43,505 bases of DNA, taken from the NCBI GenBank assembly GCA_024277195.1, contig JAJRVS010000045.1, positions 1-43,505 on the forward strand, written 5' to 3'. This DNA comes from Verrucomicrobiota bacterium. GTDB taxonomy: Bacteria; Verrucomicrobiota; Verrucomicrobiia; Verrucomicrobiales; DEV007. Numbering within the stretch: the stretch's first letter is position 1; every line of letters starts with the position of its first letter. Of this stretch, positions 8,192 through 16,951 are shown piece after piece. The position numbers and the translations under genes were made by a program. Under the pieces are notes generated by a model that was not told the origin of the DNA, searched no databases, and worked only from the letters and a program-made list of their open reading frames with translations.

Positions 8192-8443
8192 ATGAAAATC
8201 TCACCCGATCTCATCAACATCCTTCGCTGCCCCGAATCTCAGCAAGAACTGACGATGGCGGACACTGAACTTCTATCCAAACTCAACCGCGCCATCGATC
8301 AAAAACAGCTTAAAAATCACGTGGGAGAACTTGTTGAAGAACCACTCGAAGCCGGACTGATCCGCTCAGACCGCCAACGCCTTTACCCGGTCAAGGACGA
8401 CTTCCCCATCATGCTGATCGACGAAGCGATCGATTTAAACTGA
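8192..8443 (+). CDS. Trm112-like (UPF0434) small protein
   Basis: 83 aa from ATG 8192, 10 bp after the MoeB-rhodanese stop. It has the typical ILRCPESQQELT start and the RLYPVKDDFPIMLIDEAI end of Trm112-family proteins. The family signature is usually two cysteine pairs; here only one Cys is present (LRCPES), so zinc binding may be lost. Eukaryotic and archaeal Trm112 activates methyltransferases; the bacterial role is poorly known. The length is slightly above the usual 60 aa because of a helical insertion (residues 20-55). Confidence 0.8.
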   Translation: MKISPDLINILRCPESQQELTMADTELLSKLNRAIDQKQLKNHVGELVEEPLEAGLIRSDRQRLYPVKDDFPIMLIDEAIDLN

Positions 8444-8659
8444 AATCAGGTCGAAAATAAGGCTCAAAGGGAAGTTTTTGAAAAAAAACGTTCATTGATA
8501 CACTTTTCCTCCTTGCATCTTGCCCCATCCTACACTTGATAACGATTGCACAAGGCCTTCGTGATCAAAGATAAAATAATATCGATGAATTTCCCATCAC
8601 AATCCAGCTTGATTGCACCAACCGAATACTGAATAGTTCCGAACAACTGTATACACTCG

Positions 8660-10459
8660 ATGAGCGCGACCACCACCTCCGCCCCGAAAGCTAACGCCGA
8701 TGATTCTAACGGTGATATCACCGACGCCGTCATCCGCTTTGCGGGAAATTCACAAGACGGCATTCAAACCATCGGCGGCTTCCTCGCCAAACTAGCCGGG
8801 CGCAGTGCCCGCGAGGTCATGACTTACATGACCATTCCTTCGACCATTTCCGGGGGCGCTTCTATTTTCCAAGTTCACCTGGCCTCCGGCGAGGTGCTCT
8901 CATCTGGAGACGAAGCCGACTTCCTCTTTGCTTTTTACCAGCACAGTTACGACGCCCACCTCAGCTCTTTGCGCGATGGCGGCATCTGTATCTACGACAG
9001 CGACCACGTCACGCCCGATCCCGAAGACAAACGAGTGCGCCACGTTGGTGTGCCCATCACTTCTACCACGGTTGAGGCTCTCGGCGGCACCGCCAAGGAT
9101 CGCGGCAAAAACATCCTCGTGCTCGGACTGGTCACCGCACTATTCCAACTCGATCGCGCCAAACTGGTGAGCCTGATCGAAGGACAGTTTAAACGCAAAG
9201 GCGAAGACGTGCTGCGTAATGCCATGGTCGCTTTTGACGCTGGTTACGCCTATCAGATCGGCGACCTGCACGGTGAATCCTTCAACCTCCAAGCCGGTGC
9301 GGCTGGCGACACCGATCACGTCACCACAGACGGCAATACAGCTCTGGCACTTGGTTTGGTAGCTGGCGGCGTGCGTTTCGGTGCCGCTTACCCGATCACT
9401 CCATGGACCACCATCATGGAGCACTTGCGCTCTGAGCTGCCCAAACATGGCGGACTTTTTGTCCAGACCGAAGATGAACTGGCCGCCGTCACCATGGCGC
9501 TCGGTATGTCTTACGCCGGACATTTGTCGATGACGGGAAGCTCAGGCCCTGGTATTTCGCTGAAAATGGAAGCCCTCGGTTACGGCACCATGGCCGAACT
9601 GCCACTGATCGTGGTCAACGTGCAACGCGGCGGCCCCAGCACCGGACTGCCGACCAGCGTTGAACAAAGTGACCTGATGCAAGCCATCTACGGCTCCCAT
9701 GGCGACGCCCCGCGTGTGGTTCTGGCTCCGATCAATGTCGAAGACTGTTTTCATGTCGCTATCGAAGCTTGTAAGCTGGCAAAAAAATGCAGCGCACCGG
9801 TATTCATCCTCACCGACCAGGCTCTCGCCACCCGTATTGAAGCTTTCCCCGAACCCGATCTCGAACAAGTGGTGATCGCACCCAAGCTCGATACCGAAAC
9901 CCGCGACGAAACTTTTGTTCCTTACCCACTCGAAGGAGAAACCCGCCACGCGCCTCCGGGCACCAAAATGGCTGGTGGCAAATACCCGGTGGTGACCGGA
10001 CTGGAGCACGACGCTTGGGGTCACCCCAACGGCAGCCCGGAAATGCATCAAAAAATGATGGATCGCCGCCGTCAGAAAATCAGCAAACTTGCTGACGACT
10101 ATCCGGTTTCCGAAGTTTTTGGTGACGACAGCGGCGACGTCCTGCTGGTTGGCTGGGGATCTACTTGGGGTCCCATCCGCGAGGCCACGATCCGCGCCCA
10201 GGGAGAAGGTTTGTCCTACTCTTCGATGAGCATCCGCCATCTCAATCCGCTGCCCAATGATCTGGGTGACATCTTTGCCAAATTCAAACACGTCGTTGTG
10301 ATCGAAATGAATGACGAAGGTTTGTATGGTTTTGGCCAACTGGCCACCCTGCTGCGGGCACGCTACGCTAATCCCAGCATCGTCAGTGTCACCAAAACCG
10401 ACGGCCTGACTTTCAAAATCAAGGAAATCCTGCAACGAGTAGACGCTCTGGTCTGCTGA
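8660..10459 (+). CDS. korA: 2-oxoacid:ferredoxin oxidoreductase, fused gamma/alpha subunit
   Basis: 599 aa. The N-terminal gamma domain (about 22-195) opens with VIRFAGNSQDGIQTIGGFLA, and the alpha domain (about 215-595) has GNTALALGLVAGGVRFGAAYPITP, the conserved start of the 2-oxoacid:acceptor alpha subunit, plus TEDELAAVTMALGMSYAG. With KorB it oxidatively decarboxylates a 2-oxoacid, most likely 2-oxoglutarate, to acyl-CoA while reducing ferredoxin. The gamma-alpha fusion and separate beta subunit are the KorAB arrangement. KorB follows after 46 bp. The precise substrate (2-oxoglutarate or pyruvate) is not settled by what I can see. Confidence 0.93.
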   Translation: MSATTTSAPKANADDSNGDITDAVIRFAGNSQDGIQTIGGFLAKLAGRSAREVMTYMTIPSTISGGASIFQVHLASGEVLSSGDEADFLFAFYQHSYDAHLSSLRDGGICIYDSDHVTPDPEDKRVRHVGVPITSTTVEALGGTAKDRGKNILVLGLVTALFQLDRAKLVSLIEGQFKRKGEDVLRNAMVAFDAGYAYQIGDLHGESFNLQAGAAGDTDHVTTDGNTALALGLVAGGVRFGAAYPITPWTTIMEHLRSELPKHGGLFVQTEDELAAVTMALGMSYAGHLSMTGSSGPGISLKMEALGYGTMAELPLIVVNVQRGGPSTGLPTSVEQSDLMQAIYGSHGDAPRVVLAPINVEDCFHVAIEACKLAKKCSAPVFILTDQALATRIEAFPEPDLEQVVIAPKLDTETRDETFVPYPLEGETRHAPPGTKMAGGKYPVVTGLEHDAWGHPNGSPEMHQKMMDRRRQKISKLADDYPVSEVFGDDSGDVLLVGWGSTWGPIREATIRAQGEGLSYSSMSIRHLNPLPNDLGDIFAKFKHVVVIEMNDEGLYGFGQLATLLRARYANPSIVSVTKTDGLTFKIKEILQRVDALVC

Positions 10460-10505
10460 AATTTTTCCCTCAACTGCCACCCAAACATCCACAACTAAGA
10501 TCGCC

Positions 10506-11435
10506 ATGGACTCTGCAAGCACAACTGCTGAACCGGAAAAGCTGACTAAAAAAGCACTCACCGCCGACCATCCCACCTGGTGCCCAGGCTGCGGTGACTT
10601 TGCTGTGCTGGCCTCGTTTTACAAAACTCTGGAAAAGCTCCAGATCCCGCAGGAAAAAATCGTTACCATCGCCGGCATCGGTTGCTCCTCGCGTTTCCCT
10701 TATTTCGTCAACAGTCACGGACTGCACTTCATCCATGGCCGCGCCCTGCCGCTCGCCAGTGGAGTGAGCTTGTCACGTCCCGACCTGCACGTTTTTGCTT
10801 TTGGCGGTGACGGCGACGGTTATTCGATCGGCGGCAATCACCTCGATCACGCCGCGCGTAAAAACGTCAACCTCACTTACGTCATCATGGACAACTTCGT
10901 CTATGGCCTGACCAAAAAACAAACTTCACCTACTTCCCCGCTGGGATTCAAAACCAAAACGGATCCTACTGGAGCAATTGACCAACCGGTGAACCCGATG
11001 AAAAAACTGGTTTACGGTGGCGCCACTTTTGTTGCCCGCACCCACGCCACCCAGGTCAAACACATGATGGCCATGTTCGAGCGCGCGATCAAACACGAAG
11101 GATTTTCCGTCGTCGAAGTGCTCTCCGAATGTGTGATCTTCTTCCCCGGTGCTTTCGACGAAGGTAATCCGCGTAAAGGAGGAGAGTTCACCCTCATCGA
11201 AGAGAAAAAATGGGACGGCACTCCCGAAGACGAAGACCGTCACGACGTCAGCGACAACAGCGCTGCTTTTGCCCTGGCCAATGAAGAGTGGCCCGGTCGT
11301 TTTGGAGTTTATTACGAAACCGACCGCCCCACCAAAAACAAATTGGAACAACGCTGGATCGACGACATGCAAAGCAAAGTAGGCGACGCCTCAACCGCCG
11401 ACCTGCTCAAACAGCGCTTCAGCGCAATGAAATAA
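10506..11435 (+). CDS. korB: 2-oxoacid:ferredoxin oxidoreductase, beta subunit
   Basis: 309 aa. TWCPGCGDF near residue 25 carries cysteines expected to contribute to the [4Fe-4S] cluster, with others downstream (GIGCSSRFPY). The thiamine diphosphate motif GDGDGYSIGGNH followed by NVNLTYVIMDN is complete, and YGLTKKQTSPTSP follows, as in KorB proteins. It pairs with KorA in one operon. A strong hairpin terminator follows at 11496-11525, so the two genes form a closed unit. Confidence 0.94.
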   Translation: MDSASTTAEPEKLTKKALTADHPTWCPGCGDFAVLASFYKTLEKLQIPQEKIVTIAGIGCSSRFPYFVNSHGLHFIHGRALPLASGVSLSRPDLHVFAFGGDGDGYSIGGNHLDHAARKNVNLTYVIMDNFVYGLTKKQTSPTSPLGFKTKTDPTGAIDQPVNPMKKLVYGGATFVARTHATQVKHMMAMFERAIKHEGFSVVEVLSECVIFFPGAFDEGNPRKGGEFTLIEEKKWDGTPEDEDRHDVSDNSAAFALANEEWPGRFGVYYETDRPTKNKLEQRWIDDMQSKVGDASTADLLKQRFSAMK

Positions 11436-11453
11436 AGCGCCCCTGGCGCCACA

Positions 11454-11479
11454 GGAGCGTGGACATTTCTGTCCGTCGC
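11454..11479. repeat. Short palindromic dispersed word
   Basis: GGACATTTCTGTCC (11461-11474) is a 5-bp stem with a 4-nt loop within GAGCGTGGACATTTCTGTCC, a word I recall from intergenic regions of related genomes. It lies between korB and its terminator. No function is assigned. Confidence 0.35.
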
Positions 11480-11495
11480 ACAAAGTAACTTTTTA

Positions 11496-11525
11496 CTGGC
11501 CAAGCAGCTCCGCCTGCTTGGCCAG
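11496..11525 (+). terminator. Rho-independent terminator after korB
   Basis: CTGGCCAAGCAG (11496-11507) and CTGCTTGGCCAG (11514-11525) form a perfect 12-bp stem with a 6-nt loop, followed by TTTTGTG. The stem is preceded by TTTTTA, so it can also act on the minus strand for the small membrane gene that ends at 11582. Confidence 0.9.
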
Positions 11526-11581
11526 TTTTGTGTATACTAGACTGGGCTCTCACCTTTCACCGCCACACCGCAGGCAACCCC

Positions 11582-11869
11582 CTATCCTAATGACACTATT
11601 GCCCCCCATCTAAGAGAAGTGGATATCACCATCGTTGGTAATATAATTAAATAACCCCAACGAATAAACAAACCATCAATTTTAGTGATGGTTCCCAACC
11701 GACGAATAAAAATCAATCCCGCAAGAAACCAAAATGGGATCATCGAAAGCAACACCCATTGCGAACACTGCCCACCATCCATCACAGCAGAAGAAAGCAG
11801 CAACAAAAAGAGTTGCAGCACAAACGCCACACGCAAGTCCTGCCGATAACTTCTTTTCCCCTGACTCAT
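11582..11869 (-). CDS. Small membrane protein of unknown function
   Basis: 95 aa from Met at 11869 (an earlier Met at 11893 adds eight residues). After a basic start (MSQGKRSYRQDLR) there are three hydrophobic segments: about 14-30, 40-58 and 73-92. I recognise no family. It stands alone between the korB terminator and the repeat element, convergent with korAB. Confidence 0.5.
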   Translation of the reverse strand: MSQGKRSYRQDLRVAFVLQLFLLLLSSAVMDGGQCSQWVLLSMIPFWFLAGLIFIRRLGTITKIDGLFIRWGYLIILPTMVISTSLRWGAIVSLG

Positions 11870-12011
11870 TCTACTGCTTTCCGCATAGTTCATATATTAG
11901 CTGAAATTTGAATCACGAAAAAGGAAAAACGGATAGGCAACCCATTCTACTTGGCGTGCAATAACATTCAACCTCTCTCTGCTTCGCCCCCCAACTCAAG
12001 CACCCCGGATA

Positions 12012-12332
12012 ATTGGAAACGGGTGTAGGACAAAAAAGTTAACCATTGCTTATTGAAAGCTATCCTATCACGCCTCAACATCATATCGCCCTTGTAGGGC
12101 TGGCAATAAAACCGATCTAACACCAGCGCTTCACACTAGGCTATTACATTTTGTCCTTACAGGACAGTTTGTTTTCATCTTTTTTGCACCAAAGGTGCTC
12201 AATGATGTAGCCCAGTGCGAAGCGCTGGGTAAAAAATCCAATTCTTCCAGCCCTGCAAGGGCGAAACTCATAGCGGTCAGCAGCTTAGAGCCGCGGCAAA
12301 TAACTATTTTGTCTTACACCCATTGGAAAAAC
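12012..12332. mobile_element. MITE-like element with terminal inverted repeats and likely target duplication
   Basis: The element runs 12021-12321 (301 bp). Its ends, 12021-12041 and 12301-12321, are inverted repeats matching at 19 of 21 positions; the outer ends read GGGTGTA and TACACCC. It is flanked by ATTGGAAAC (12012-12020) on the left and ATTGGAAAAAC (12322-12332) on the right, a probable 8-9-bp target duplication. The interior holds nested stems: 12087-12103 with 12247-12263 (16 of 17 pairs) and 12124-12143 with 12207-12227. No coding capacity is present. An inverted second copy lies at 20479-20758. This occupies most of the 595-bp gap between 11894 and 12488. Confidence 0.75.
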
Positions 12333-12488
12333 TTTCGCATGGTAAAACGCGCTAAACTCCGCTACTCTAAAAGAGTGCAATTTTGACCGCCAACGTCTGA
12401 CGAAATTTATCATCCAGCGTGTCAAAACCGGGCATCTGCGCAGTCTCAACTCGCAGCACTCACTCAATCAAAAAACTTTTTTAACATT

Positions 12489-13658
12489 ATGGCAGGAATC
12501 ATCGTCAAACCCAGATCACGCATCTTTCACGGACACGACTGGGTCTACACCAGCGAAGTTCATAAAACCTTCGGCAAACCCGAACCCGGCGAAGTCATTT
12601 CCGTCAAGGACTTCAAGGACCGCAAACTTGGCACCGCCATCTATAATCCCGAATCGCAAATCATTGCGCGTCGCTTTTCCCGTCGTACCCAGGAACTCAA
12701 TCACGATTTTTTCATCCGCCGTTTCGAACGCGCCTTGGCCCTGCGCAACAGCATGTCTTTTGACGACGACGTTTACCGTCTGACCTGGAGCGAAAGCGAC
12801 GGCCTGCCGGGGGTCATCATCGATCGCTACGGCGACCATCTGGTGCTACAAACCCTGACCCTCGCCATGGATCAACGCAAAGATCTGATCACCCAGGCCC
12901 TGGTGCAGATTTTTTCACCTAAATCTATCATCGAACGCAACGACAGCCCGATCCGCAAAGCCGAAGGCCTGCCGCTCGAAAAAGGCCTCCTCTACGGTGA
13001 AGCTCCTGGTATTTTTCAGGTCACCGTGCAGGGCATCGCCTTTGCGGTGGATCCACTCGACGGGCACAAAACCGGACTCTACCTCGATCAATTCGACAAC
13101 TACCAAGCGGTTGGCGATCTGGCCAAAGGTCGACGCGTGCTGGACTGCTTTTGCAACGAAGCCGGCTTTGCCCTGCATTGCGCTCGCAGTGGGGCGCAGT
13201 CGGTGCAAGCCATCGACAGCAGCGAAACCGCGCTCGACTGCGCGCAGAAAAATGCGAGCAACAACCAACTCGATATTGAGTTCACCAACGCCAACGTCTT
13301 TGATTTCCTCAAAACCACCGACAGCGAAACCCCGCCCTACGACCTGATTATTCTCGATCCACCGTCCTTCACCCGCAATCGCAAATCGGTGAAAGACGCC
13401 ATGCGCGGTTACAAGGAAATCCATCTGCGTGCCCTGAAGTTATTAGATAAAGACGGCATCCTCGCCACTTTCTGCTGCTCGCATCACGTCAATCGGCAGA
13501 TGTTCCTCGATACCATTTGTGACGCCGCCGTGGACGCCAAATCCAGCCTGCGTTTGCTCTCGTCCCACTCCCAACGCCAAGACCACCCAGTGCTGCCCCT
13601 CATCCCCGAGTCCGAATACCTCAAAGGGTTTATCTTTCAAAAAATGGCTGCCTGGTGA
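12489..13658 (+). CDS. rlmI: Class I rRNA methyltransferase, RlmI-like
   Basis: 389 aa. The N-terminal PUA domain opens with IIVKPRSRIFHGHDWVY. A middle segment carries WSESDGLPGVIIDRYG, and the C-terminal Rossmann domain has the SAM loop DCFCNEAGF (residues 219-227) and the catalytic-type motif DPPSF (290-294). This layout matches RlmI, which methylates a 23S rRNA cytosine at C5. The family also contains close relatives of other specificity, so the exact target is inferred. The stop overlaps the GTG start of the next gene (GTGA), implying translational coupling. Confidence 0.9.
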   Translation: MAGIIVKPRSRIFHGHDWVYTSEVHKTFGKPEPGEVISVKDFKDRKLGTAIYNPESQIIARRFSRRTQELNHDFFIRRFERALALRNSMSFDDDVYRLTWSESDGLPGVIIDRYGDHLVLQTLTLAMDQRKDLITQALVQIFSPKSIIERNDSPIRKAEGLPLEKGLLYGEAPGIFQVTVQGIAFAVDPLDGHKTGLYLDQFDNYQAVGDLAKGRRVLDCFCNEAGFALHCARSGAQSVQAIDSSETALDCAQKNASNNQLDIEFTNANVFDFLKTTDSETPPYDLIILDPPSFTRNRKSVKDAMRGYKEIHLRALKLLDKDGILATFCCSHHVNRQMFLDTICDAAVDAKSSLRLLSSHSQRQDHPVLPLIPESEYLKGFIFQKMAAW

Positions 13659-15391
13659 GCGAGTTCGAACAACTGCGGCTGCTGTGCAAAGTCCATGTCA
13701 AGATTTTGCGCCACCGCTTGGTTGCCCATGTCAGCCGCTCGCGGCTGATGAGTGCCACCATCGGCCTGTTCCTCATTCTTTACAGCATCACCGCCTACGT
13801 CATTTTTAGCCGGGGGCTGAAATACATTTCCACCCTGCCTGCCGCTGGCGACCTGCTGACCGACCGCATCATTCACCTGATTTTTTTCTGCTTTTTCCTG
13901 ATGCTGGCCTTCTCCGCTGGCGTCTCAAGTTACATCGCCCTCTTCCGCAGTAAAGAGACCTCGTGGATGCTCACCCTGCCCATCAGTCACCGGGTGGTGT
14001 GTTTGTGGAAATGCCTGGAGGCCTCCCTGTTTTCCAGTTGGGGACTGCTGTTCATCACCGCCCCGCTATTGATCGCCATTGCCCGTCACCGCGATGTCGG
14101 CTTCGATTTTTATCTCAAAACTGCCAGTGCGATGATCCCTTTTGTCATCCTCAGCACTGGCCTCTCTATCACTTTGTTACTGATCACCGTGCGCTGGTTC
14201 CGACGATCACACCTCATCTACGCCACCATCATCATTGCCCTGATCGGCTGATACTCTGCGCTGAAAACCTACCAGTCGGATAAAGAACTCAGCGAAAAAA
14301 CCGGCCTCAATGCCGCATTAACCCTGCAACTCGTCTTGCGACATACTGACATCAGCACCTCCCCTCTGCTGCCCTCGACCTGGCTGGCCAAATCTACCAT
14401 CGACTGGACACATCCCTGGCGACTCAGCAAGGATCCGCTCAACGTATCCTTGTTATACAGCAACGCCTTGATGGTCTTGTTGCTCGCCTCGTGGTTAGCC
14501 AAATATTACTTTTTCCCCGCAAGAAGCCGCAGCCTGCAACACGCCGCCGCCACCGCCGCCCGTCAACGTAAACGCAACTTCAAAGACCTGGATTCCCCCG
14601 ACTCGCTGAACTGGTGGTTCAAACTACCCAAATCTCCGATGATCGCCATCAGCCTCAAGGATCTGCGCAGCTTTGTGCGCGAACCGGGTCAATGGCTGCA
14701 ATTCCTCATCATCTTCGCTTTGCTCTCACTCTATGCCATCAGCCTGCGCCACATGGAATACGACCGCAGTAACTCACAAGAAGCGCAAATGTTCGCTTTT
14801 CTCAATCTGAGCGTCTGCGCCCTCGCCCTGTCCACCCTGACCACCCGCTTTGTATTCCCCCAGTTCAGTCTCGAAGGGCGACGCTTCTGGATCCTCGTCA
14901 TGTCTCCGATCCAACTATCGCGCATCATCATCCAAAAACTGATCCTCAGCACCCTCTTCACCGGCAGTGCGACCTTTGCCATCCTCATTCTCTCCGGCCA
15001 CATGCTGCAACTACCCAGAAGTGATATCACCTTTTTTGCCACCGCCATCGTCCTGCTCAGCATCGGACTGAATGCCATCGCGGTCGGTTTTGGCGCCATC
15101 TTCCCCAACTTAAAAGAAAGCAACTCCGCCAAAATTGTCTCCGGTTTTGGCGGCACGCTCTGCCTGATCACCAGCTTCGCTTATGTCGCCTCGTTCATCG
15201 GCTGCCTTATTTTTGCCCACATCTCCCTTATCAAAACCGGCTCCACCACCCACATTTATTCGATCCTAGCCAACCACAATGCCTTGATCGCCGTATTGGG
15301 CGCTTTTGCCCTAACCATCCTCGCCACCGCTCTACCAATTATTTTTTCCATAAAAACAATAAATAAGCTGGTATTTTTAGACGAATTGTAA
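13655..15391 (+). pseudogene. ABC-type exporter permease interrupted by in-frame TGA
   Basis: The reading frame from GTG 13655 runs 198 codons to TGA 14249-14251, then continues in the same frame to 15391 without further stops, about 578 codons in all. Both halves are hydrophobic with many transmembrane segments, and the second has FVFPQFSLEGRRFWILVMSP, a signature I associate with putative ABC exporters (PF16962). TGA probably replaced a TGG Trp codon or reflects a sequencing error. No ATPase gene is adjacent. If the stop is real, the downstream half could only start at weak sites (TTG 14336). It follows rlmI with a GTGA overlap and precedes two tail-anchored genes. Confidence 0.8.
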
Positions 15392-15422
15392 TATTAATAG
15401 TTCTTAACTAGTTTTAAGACCT

Positions 15423-16052
15423 ATGAGCACCGCAACCAAGTATGATGACCAGGATGTATTGATTCACTTCGATGACAATGCCTTTGAGGCGGTCACCCCT
15501 TATAAAGAGGACTTCGAAGACCAAGTTCATGAAGCTCAGGAGCAACTGCAAGAGTTGCGCCAGAGACAGGAAGCGGTCGAACGCCAAAAAGCCGAACTGG
15601 AAGAACTGCACCGCAAAAAAGATGACTTCCTAAAAGGACGCAGTGAAGTCAGCGACAAACTTTCACGCTGCATCACCTCACTTGACCGAGAGGCCGTCGA
15701 AGCACAAAAACGCGCCGACACCTACCTCGACACCAAAGAGAATTTCGAGCACCAGCTTAAGATTGTGCAAGCCCTGCGTCCTGAAGTCTGGAGCCGTAAA
15801 GAGCTGCGCAATGAGCTCAATCGGGCGATTGAAAAAATCGATGATGCCCAGGAGCAAATCAACAAATCTACTCACATCATGGAAGGCATGAAATCCGCGC
15901 CCAAGCTGAAAACCCAATCGATGAAAAACGCTTTGTCATCCGGTGATGAAAGCAGTTTTTCCTATTGGATGATGCGCGGCCTGGCTTTCACCCTGCCCTT
16001 GATGATCGCAGCCTCACTGTTGATGTTCATCCAGCACACATTGGCCAAATAA
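15423..16052 (+). CDS. Tail-anchored coiled-coil protein
   Basis: 209 aa. Residues about 25-165 form an almost continuous heptad-rich, Glu/Gln/Lys-rich coiled coil (for example EAQEQLQELRQRQEAVER). A single hydrophobic helix at about 185-205 (FTLPLMIAASLLMFI) ends the protein, leaving only three residues after it. With no signal peptide this is a tail-anchored inner-membrane protein with a long cytoplasmic rod. It starts 31 bp after the exporter gene and precedes another C-terminally anchored protein. No family recognised. Confidence 0.75.
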   Translation: MSTATKYDDQDVLIHFDDNAFEAVTPYKEDFEDQVHEAQEQLQELRQRQEAVERQKAELEELHRKKDDFLKGRSEVSDKLSRCITSLDREAVEAQKRADTYLDTKENFEHQLKIVQALRPEVWSRKELRNELNRAIEKIDDAQEQINKSTHIMEGMKSAPKLKTQSMKNALSSGDESSFSYWMMRGLAFTLPLMIAASLLMFIQHTLAK

Positions 16053-16136
16053 GCTTTTTTATCACCCCGATAATTCAAAGCTCACCTTCCTCCCTCCCAC
16101 GATCAGCCTGACAAAAGGTCGCACTCCACTCGCGTC

Positions 16137-16478
16137 ATGAGAAAAAAGCGCATTTCTTCCACAAAAAAATTCACCAAGCCTGGCAACCGCCGCAAAAATC
16201 TGGAAGAAAAAGAGCAAAAGCTCCATGCCCAGATCGGGCGGCTTGAAGAGTTCATCGCCGACTCCCCTTTCCGTGAGCGAAAACACAGAATCGCCACGCG
16301 CAATATTATCTCAGCACCGGAACGTCCCCGCCGCGCGACTTCCCAGAAAAAAAAGCGCCAGAGCCGCAAACATCAAAAAATTGCGCGTCAGGAAAGGCAC
16401 CACCACTTGTTCAATTTTTTCTGCCTGTTCCTACTCTTATGCGCCATGCTCTACTGGTTGTTCCAGACCGCTTTTTAG
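16137..16478 (+). CDS. Small basic tail-anchored protein
   Basis: 113 aa. About 85 residues of strongly basic, Arg/Lys-rich sequence (RRKNLEEKEQKLHAQIGRLEEF has helical character) are followed by one hydrophobic segment LFNFFCLFLLLCAMLYWLFQ (about 91-110) and a short tail. It shares the coiled-coil-plus-C-terminal-anchor plan of its upstream neighbour. The positive charge could bind nucleic acid or the membrane surface. I do not recognise a family. Confidence 0.65.
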   Translation: MRKKRISSTKKFTKPGNRRKNLEEKEQKLHAQIGRLEEFIADSPFRERKHRIATRNIISAPERPRRATSQKKKRQSRKHQKIARQERHHHLFNFFCLFLLLCAMLYWLFQTAF

Positions 16479-16537
16479 GGGAGAGCCCAACATTCAACAT
16501 CTAAAGGTCATCTCGTAGAGACGCGCCTAGGGGAGCC

Positions 16538-16843
16538 TTAGCCCTCTACCGAGCCCGCCAAAGCAAGCCCGCGACAGACGTATTCAGCTAGGTCGCGGTA
16601 CATCTGAACTTTGTCATCCTCCAAACGCTCGTCGGGTTTGGCCATGCGGTAAGCCACATGATTCAACGACACCGAATCCTGAAGCATATCCACCGGATCA
16701 CGATTATCTTTATCGATAAACTCATCGATCACCCCCGCTAAATATTCGGGATTTCTTAACGCAACGTAACCCTGAGGAAAACCTGACCAAATCAGTTCCT
16801 CTATCATCTCACGTTGCGTCTTCATGAAGGATTCTTCAGACAT
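16538..16843 (-). CDS. Small protein of unknown function
   Basis: 101 aa from Met 16843 (MSEESFMKTQ); the longer upstream reading to 16927 adds a low-complexity hydrophobic stretch and is less likely. The sequence is acidic and alpha-helical (EEDKVQMYRDLAEYVCRGLAL). It has no signal peptide or motif that I recognise. It is convergent with the tail-anchored pair and lies 3' of the PQQ propeller gene, with about 108 bp between them. Confidence 0.6.
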   Translation of the reverse strand: MSEESFMKTQREMIEELIWSGFPQGYVALRNPEYLAGVIDEFIDKDNRDPVDMLQDSVSLNHVAYRMAKPDERLEDDKVQMYRDLAEYVCRGLALAGSVEG

Positions 16844-16951
16844 CGTTCTTATTGTGCATGAAAACCCGACCCAAAAGAAAGAAAAATCGAATCCAAAAAG
16901 CATTTTTTTTGCAAAAATGATACTCAATTCCTGATACGTCCTAAAAGCGGC

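Noticed and set aside
8530-8763. Minus-strand 77-codon frame upstream of korA
   Set aside because: It overlaps the korA start, lacks a start site context and shows no family pattern.
9542-10576. Long minus-strand open frame of 344 codons over korA
   Set aside because: It overlaps a complete, well-conserved korA on the plus strand and has low-complexity, non-family sequence; it is a codon-bias shadow.
12195-12386. Plus-strand 63-codon frame
   Set aside because: It lies across the MITE-like element; the residues come from the inverted-repeat stems.
14249-14251. TGA decoded as Trp or selenocysteine
   Set aside because: TGA is a normal stop in neighbouring genes such as rlmI (13656-13658), and no recoding element is visible. 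A mutation or error is simpler.
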